Assembly: GCA_964613385.1 (NCBI GenBank)
Contig: CAZTGZ010000003.1
Coordinates: 1-64,000, forward strand
Direction of reading: 5' to 3'
Length of the DNA stretch: 64,000 bases
Source: CAZTGZ01 sp964613385
GTDB lineage: Bacteria; Bacteroidota; Bacteroidia; NS11-12g; UBA9320
Shown one piece after another: positions 61,773 through 64,000 of this stretch. The notes beneath the pieces are model-generated. The model was not told the origin of the DNA. It saw only the letters and a program-made list of their open reading frames with translations, and did not search any database. The position numbers and the translations under genes are program-made. Numbering within the stretch: position 1 is the stretch's first letter; every line of letters begins with the position of its first letter.

Positions 61773-62780
61773 TCAATTCAGTCTGTCGAGCAATTCGCCG
61801 ATGCACTGAATTGGAGCCTTTTTTTCGTAAATTACTTCCCAGGCAAACTGCAACAATGGCATATCTATGCCATTAGCTTCATTGAGTTGATGAATGGCTT
61901 TGGTTGAGAAATATCCTTCAGCGATCATATTCATTTCGAGTTGTGCCGATTGAACTGAATAGCCTTTGCCGAGCATATTTCCGAATTGTCGGTTTCGACT
62001 GAACTGAGAATAACAGGTAACCAAGAGATCACCCAAATACGCAGAATCATTAATATCTCTTTTAATTGGATAGACCGATGCCAGAAATAGTTTCATTTCT
62101 CTGATGGCATTGCTGATAAGTACGGCTTGAAAATTATCGCCAAATCCCATTCCATGACATATACCGGATACAATGGAATAAACATTTTTTAGAACCGCCG
62201 CGTACTCGGTTCCATAAATGTCCTCACTTTTAACCGTGCGGATATACCTGTTTCTGAGTAAATCTGAAATGGTATTCCTCAACTCATCAGATTCACTGGC
62301 TATAGTTAAATAGGATAATCTCTCGAGCGCCACTTCTTCGGCATGACAAGGGCCCGTGATGACAGCAAAATCGTTGAAAGCCATGTCATACCTGTCTTTC
62401 ATGAAAGTTCCCAGAATCTGCTGAGTGTCGGGATACAATCCTTTTACTGCAGAAACGAATTTCTTGCCCTTTAAATCAGCCGCTTTTATCTGACTGAATA
62501 CATCGGGCAAAAAGGCAGAGGGGATAACCAAAATGATGATGTCCGCCGATTGAATCGTTTCGCCGATATGGGTATGAAGTTTCACTTTCCCCGGGTGTAT
62601 TTCTACAGAAGATAGGTAATTGGGGTTGTGAAGGTGGGCGCTGATAAACTGAGCAGTTTCCGGTTTGCGGATATACCAGTGTATGCTTTTTGATTGCTCA
62701 TTATCACTCAAAATTTTAACAATGGCTGTGGCCCAGCTTCCGCTACCTAAAACAGCAATATTTTGAGGTGATGAAGACAT
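61773..62780 (-). CDS. gpsA: NAD(P)H-dependent glycerol-3-phosphate dehydrogenase
   Basis: 335 residues. Reduces dihydroxyacetone phosphate to sn-glycerol-3-phosphate for phospholipid synthesis. Rossmann motif IAVLGSGSWATAIVKIL, VIPSAFLPDVF, FVSAVKGLYPD, VITGPCHAEEVA, and YAAVLKNVYSIVSGICHGMGFGDN with the catalytic Lys. The canonical GLGD segment reads AYLGDLLVTCYS. Cytoplasmic. Nineteen bases after the TolC-family gene on the same strand, so perhaps co-transcribed though unrelated. Confidence 0.95.
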   Translation of the reverse strand: MSSSPQNIAVLGSGSWATAIVKILSDNEQSKSIHWYIRKPETAQFISAHLHNPNYLSSVEIHPGKVKLHTHIGETIQSADIIILVIPSAFLPDVFSQIKAADLKGKKFVSAVKGLYPDTQQILGTFMKDRYDMAFNDFAVITGPCHAEEVALERLSYLTIASESDELRNTISDLLRNRYIRTVKSEDIYGTEYAAVLKNVYSIVSGICHGMGFGDNFQAVLISNAIREMKLFLASVYPIKRDINDSAYLGDLLVTCYSQFSRNRQFGNMLGKGYSVQSAQLEMNMIAEGYFSTKAIHQLNEANGIDMPLLQFAWEVIYEKKAPIQCIGELLDRLN

Positions 62781-62799
62781 GTAAACGCAAAGAAGCGTT

Positions 62800-64000
62800 T
62801 TAATTACCTATGCTCAAAGGTTTTCCCAGATAAAAATCCAGAATCAACCTTCTGAATACATATTCGTATTGAGATCGGATGAGGTTAGATTGAGCCAAAG
62901 CCCTTACATTTCCAGCATTGATTAAGTCCGTGCTGTTCAGCATTCCGGATTCAAAACTCTCCTTACTGAATTCGTAATTTACATTTTGGGCCTCCAGGTT
63001 CTTGACTGCCGCATTCCATTGTGCCTTGGCATTTTCGAAATTGGCAAATGCGGTAATCACGTCATTTCTAATGGTTTGCTTCGTGTTTTCCATGGAAAGC
63101 CTGCTTTGTTCTGCCTGAATCTGACTCAATGCGATGTTATTGATTACTCTGTGGTTATTGTAAATTGGAATGGACAAATTGATGCCCAATCCCTGTCCGA
63201 AATTGTCGCTTAATTGATTGCCAAATGGCGTTGTTCTCAATTTATAAACGGATATCGGACTCAAAACGGCCTGATTGGTTCCTTCCACTACCCCAACCGG
63301 AATCCAACTACTCTGAACGTCGTATCTTTCTTTTCTGGATTGAGAATATACCGTATTCAAATTCGCGAAAAAGGTGAGGCGCGGATAAAGTGCACCTTTT
63401 GCAATTCTCTCGCTCATTTCAGCAGACTGAAACCTCAGCTTTTCGCGCTCAACTTCAGGTAATCCGGACAAAGCGCTCTGAAGAATATCTGTTAGTACAT
63501 AATTGGATTCAGAAATGGTGATTTTACTCAGATCAGGTTGAATAATTTTTAAACTTCCATAATCTTCCCATTGCAACAAGGTCGCTAACTGAACATAGGC
63601 GGACCGTAGGTTGTTTTCTGCCAAAATTCGATTGGATCGATCAGATTCCAGTTGAGCTTCCAGATTTACCAGACTGCTTCTGCTGACCGTTCCATTTTCA
63701 AATAAAATTCGGGTTCTTTCCAGTTGGGCCTGAGTTTGTGCTAATTGGATGTCGGCGTTTTTTAGCAGGCTGTGGTTGAGCAGGGTTTGTAAATACAGCG
63801 ACGACACCGATAGAAGTACATTATTATGAAGCACTTCAAGATCTTTTTCGGAAATTTTCAGGTTAATGCCTGATTGTATGATGGAATTTTTGAGTTGAAA
63901 TCCGCTGAAAAGTACTACTCCCGTATTGAGAGAAAAACTATTGCTCTGTATGGTCTGGTTGTTATACTGGTTGGTAAAAGGGTCAATACTTCTCCCAAAA
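62800..64000 (-). CDS. TolC-family outer-membrane efflux protein, partial (5' end outside window)
   Basis: About 400 residues are visible and the frame is open to the window end; a GTG at 63834 is internal, since FGRSIDPFTNQYNN and FSLNTGVVLFSGFQLKN upstream of it are clear TolC-family sequence. Long helices with two repeats (LERTRILFENGTVSRSSLVNLEAQLESDRSN; AQWNAAVKNLEAQNVNYEFSKESFESGMLNSTDLINA) and strands LGINLSIPIYNN build the channel-tunnel. Acts as outer-membrane exit duct of an RND or ABC exporter; the partner genes would lie beyond 64000. Confidence 0.93.
   Translation of the reverse strand, partial: FGRSIDPFTNQYNNQTIQSNSFSLNTGVVLFSGFQLKNSIIQSGINLKISEKDLEVLHNNVLLSVSSLYLQTLLNHSLLKNADIQLAQTQAQLERTRILFENGTVSRSSLVNLEAQLESDRSNRILAENNLRSAYVQLATLLQWEDYGSLKIIQPDLSKITISESNYVLTDILQSALSGLPEVEREKLRFQSAEMSERIAKGALYPRLTFFANLNTVYSQSRKERYDVQSSWIPVGVVEGTNQAVLSPISVYKLRTTPFGNQLSDNFGQGLGINLSIPIYNNHRVINNIALSQIQAEQSRLSMENTKQTIRNDVITAFANFENAKAQWNAAVKNLEAQNVNYEFSKESFESGMLNSTDLINAGNVRALAQSNLIRSQYEYVFRRLILDFYLGKPLSIGN

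Noticed and set aside
1..64000. CRISPR arrays, tRNA, rRNA, insertion sequences, prophage
   Set aside because: No regularly spaced repeats, no transposase or phage genes and no tRNA-like T-loop context noticed by reading; a tRNAscan or Infernal run would be needed to exclude RNA genes fully.

Overview
The window looks like a chromosomal segment of an environmental Bacteroidota (Bacteroidetes) bacterium, probably a draft or metagenome assembly because it has a 10-N scaffold gap at 4773-4782 and genes cut at both ends. The taxon call rests on five type IX secretion system (T9SS) cargo proteins with type A or CHU_C/type B sorting domains, a PorG-like outer-membrane protein, a Porin_10-like porin, a fused ccoN-ccoO oxidase gene, start codons without a clear Shine-Dalgarno sequence, and -7 elements of the TAnnTTTG type. 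No rRNA, tRNA, CRISPR array, transposase or phage gene was recognised.

Layout: (1) 1-4390: end of an aconitase gene, a secreted unknown protein and a T9SS cargo protein built of eight Ig/PKD-like modules. (2) 4577-19615: the most coherent block, all on the + strand. It holds a coiled-coil membrane protein split by the gap, a histidine kinase whose first PAS domain keeps the FixL heme-pocket residues, a receiver domain fused to a CRP/FNR-type regulator, a rhodanese, two tandem-domain UspA proteins with two small unknown proteins between them, and a cbb3 oxidase operon (ccoI-ccoS-ccoNO-ccoQ-ccoP-ccoG-ccoH-TauE/SafE-like). FNR-like palindromes lie directly after the regulator gene and before ccoI. 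I infer an oxygen-sensing two-component system in which the FixJ and FixK roles are merged into one protein that drives a microaerobic regulon. (3) 19625-30096: ssb, a membrane transglutaminase-like protein, a giant T9SS type B cargo protein (Asp-box repeats, GEVED, PKD) and a large predicted outer-membrane protein. (4) 30175-32067: small AT-rich accessory genes. (5) 32153-43647: lipocalin, tryptophan 2,3-dioxygenase and rfbC; UvrD/PcrA helicase; ilvE; a structured-RNA candidate at 39279-39460; a double-OmpA protein; a porin; an FAD amine/amino-acid oxidase. (6) 43639-51054: three T9SS cargo genes, including an M1 aminopeptidase translationally coupled to an amidohydrolase. (7) 51055-54075: FloA/NfeD pair and two tandem paralogues of unknown function. 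(8) 54086-59850: tyrosine catabolism (hmgA-hppD), a DUF1801 protein and gcvP. (9) 60018-64000: PorG-like protein, a lipocalin-like lipoprotein, gpsA and a partial TolC-family gene.

Gene packing is tight. Many same-strand neighbours share an ATGA stop/start overlap (kinase/regulator, ccoI/ccoS, ccoQ/ccoP, ccoG/ccoH, ccoH/TauE, M1/amidohydrolase, rfbC/kynA), and many convergent pairs touch or overlap at their 3' ends. The strongest candidates for new biology are the heme-PAS kinase plus REC-CRP fusion with its boxes, one of which sits before hmgA, and the rod-shaped RNA candidate with its own terminator.
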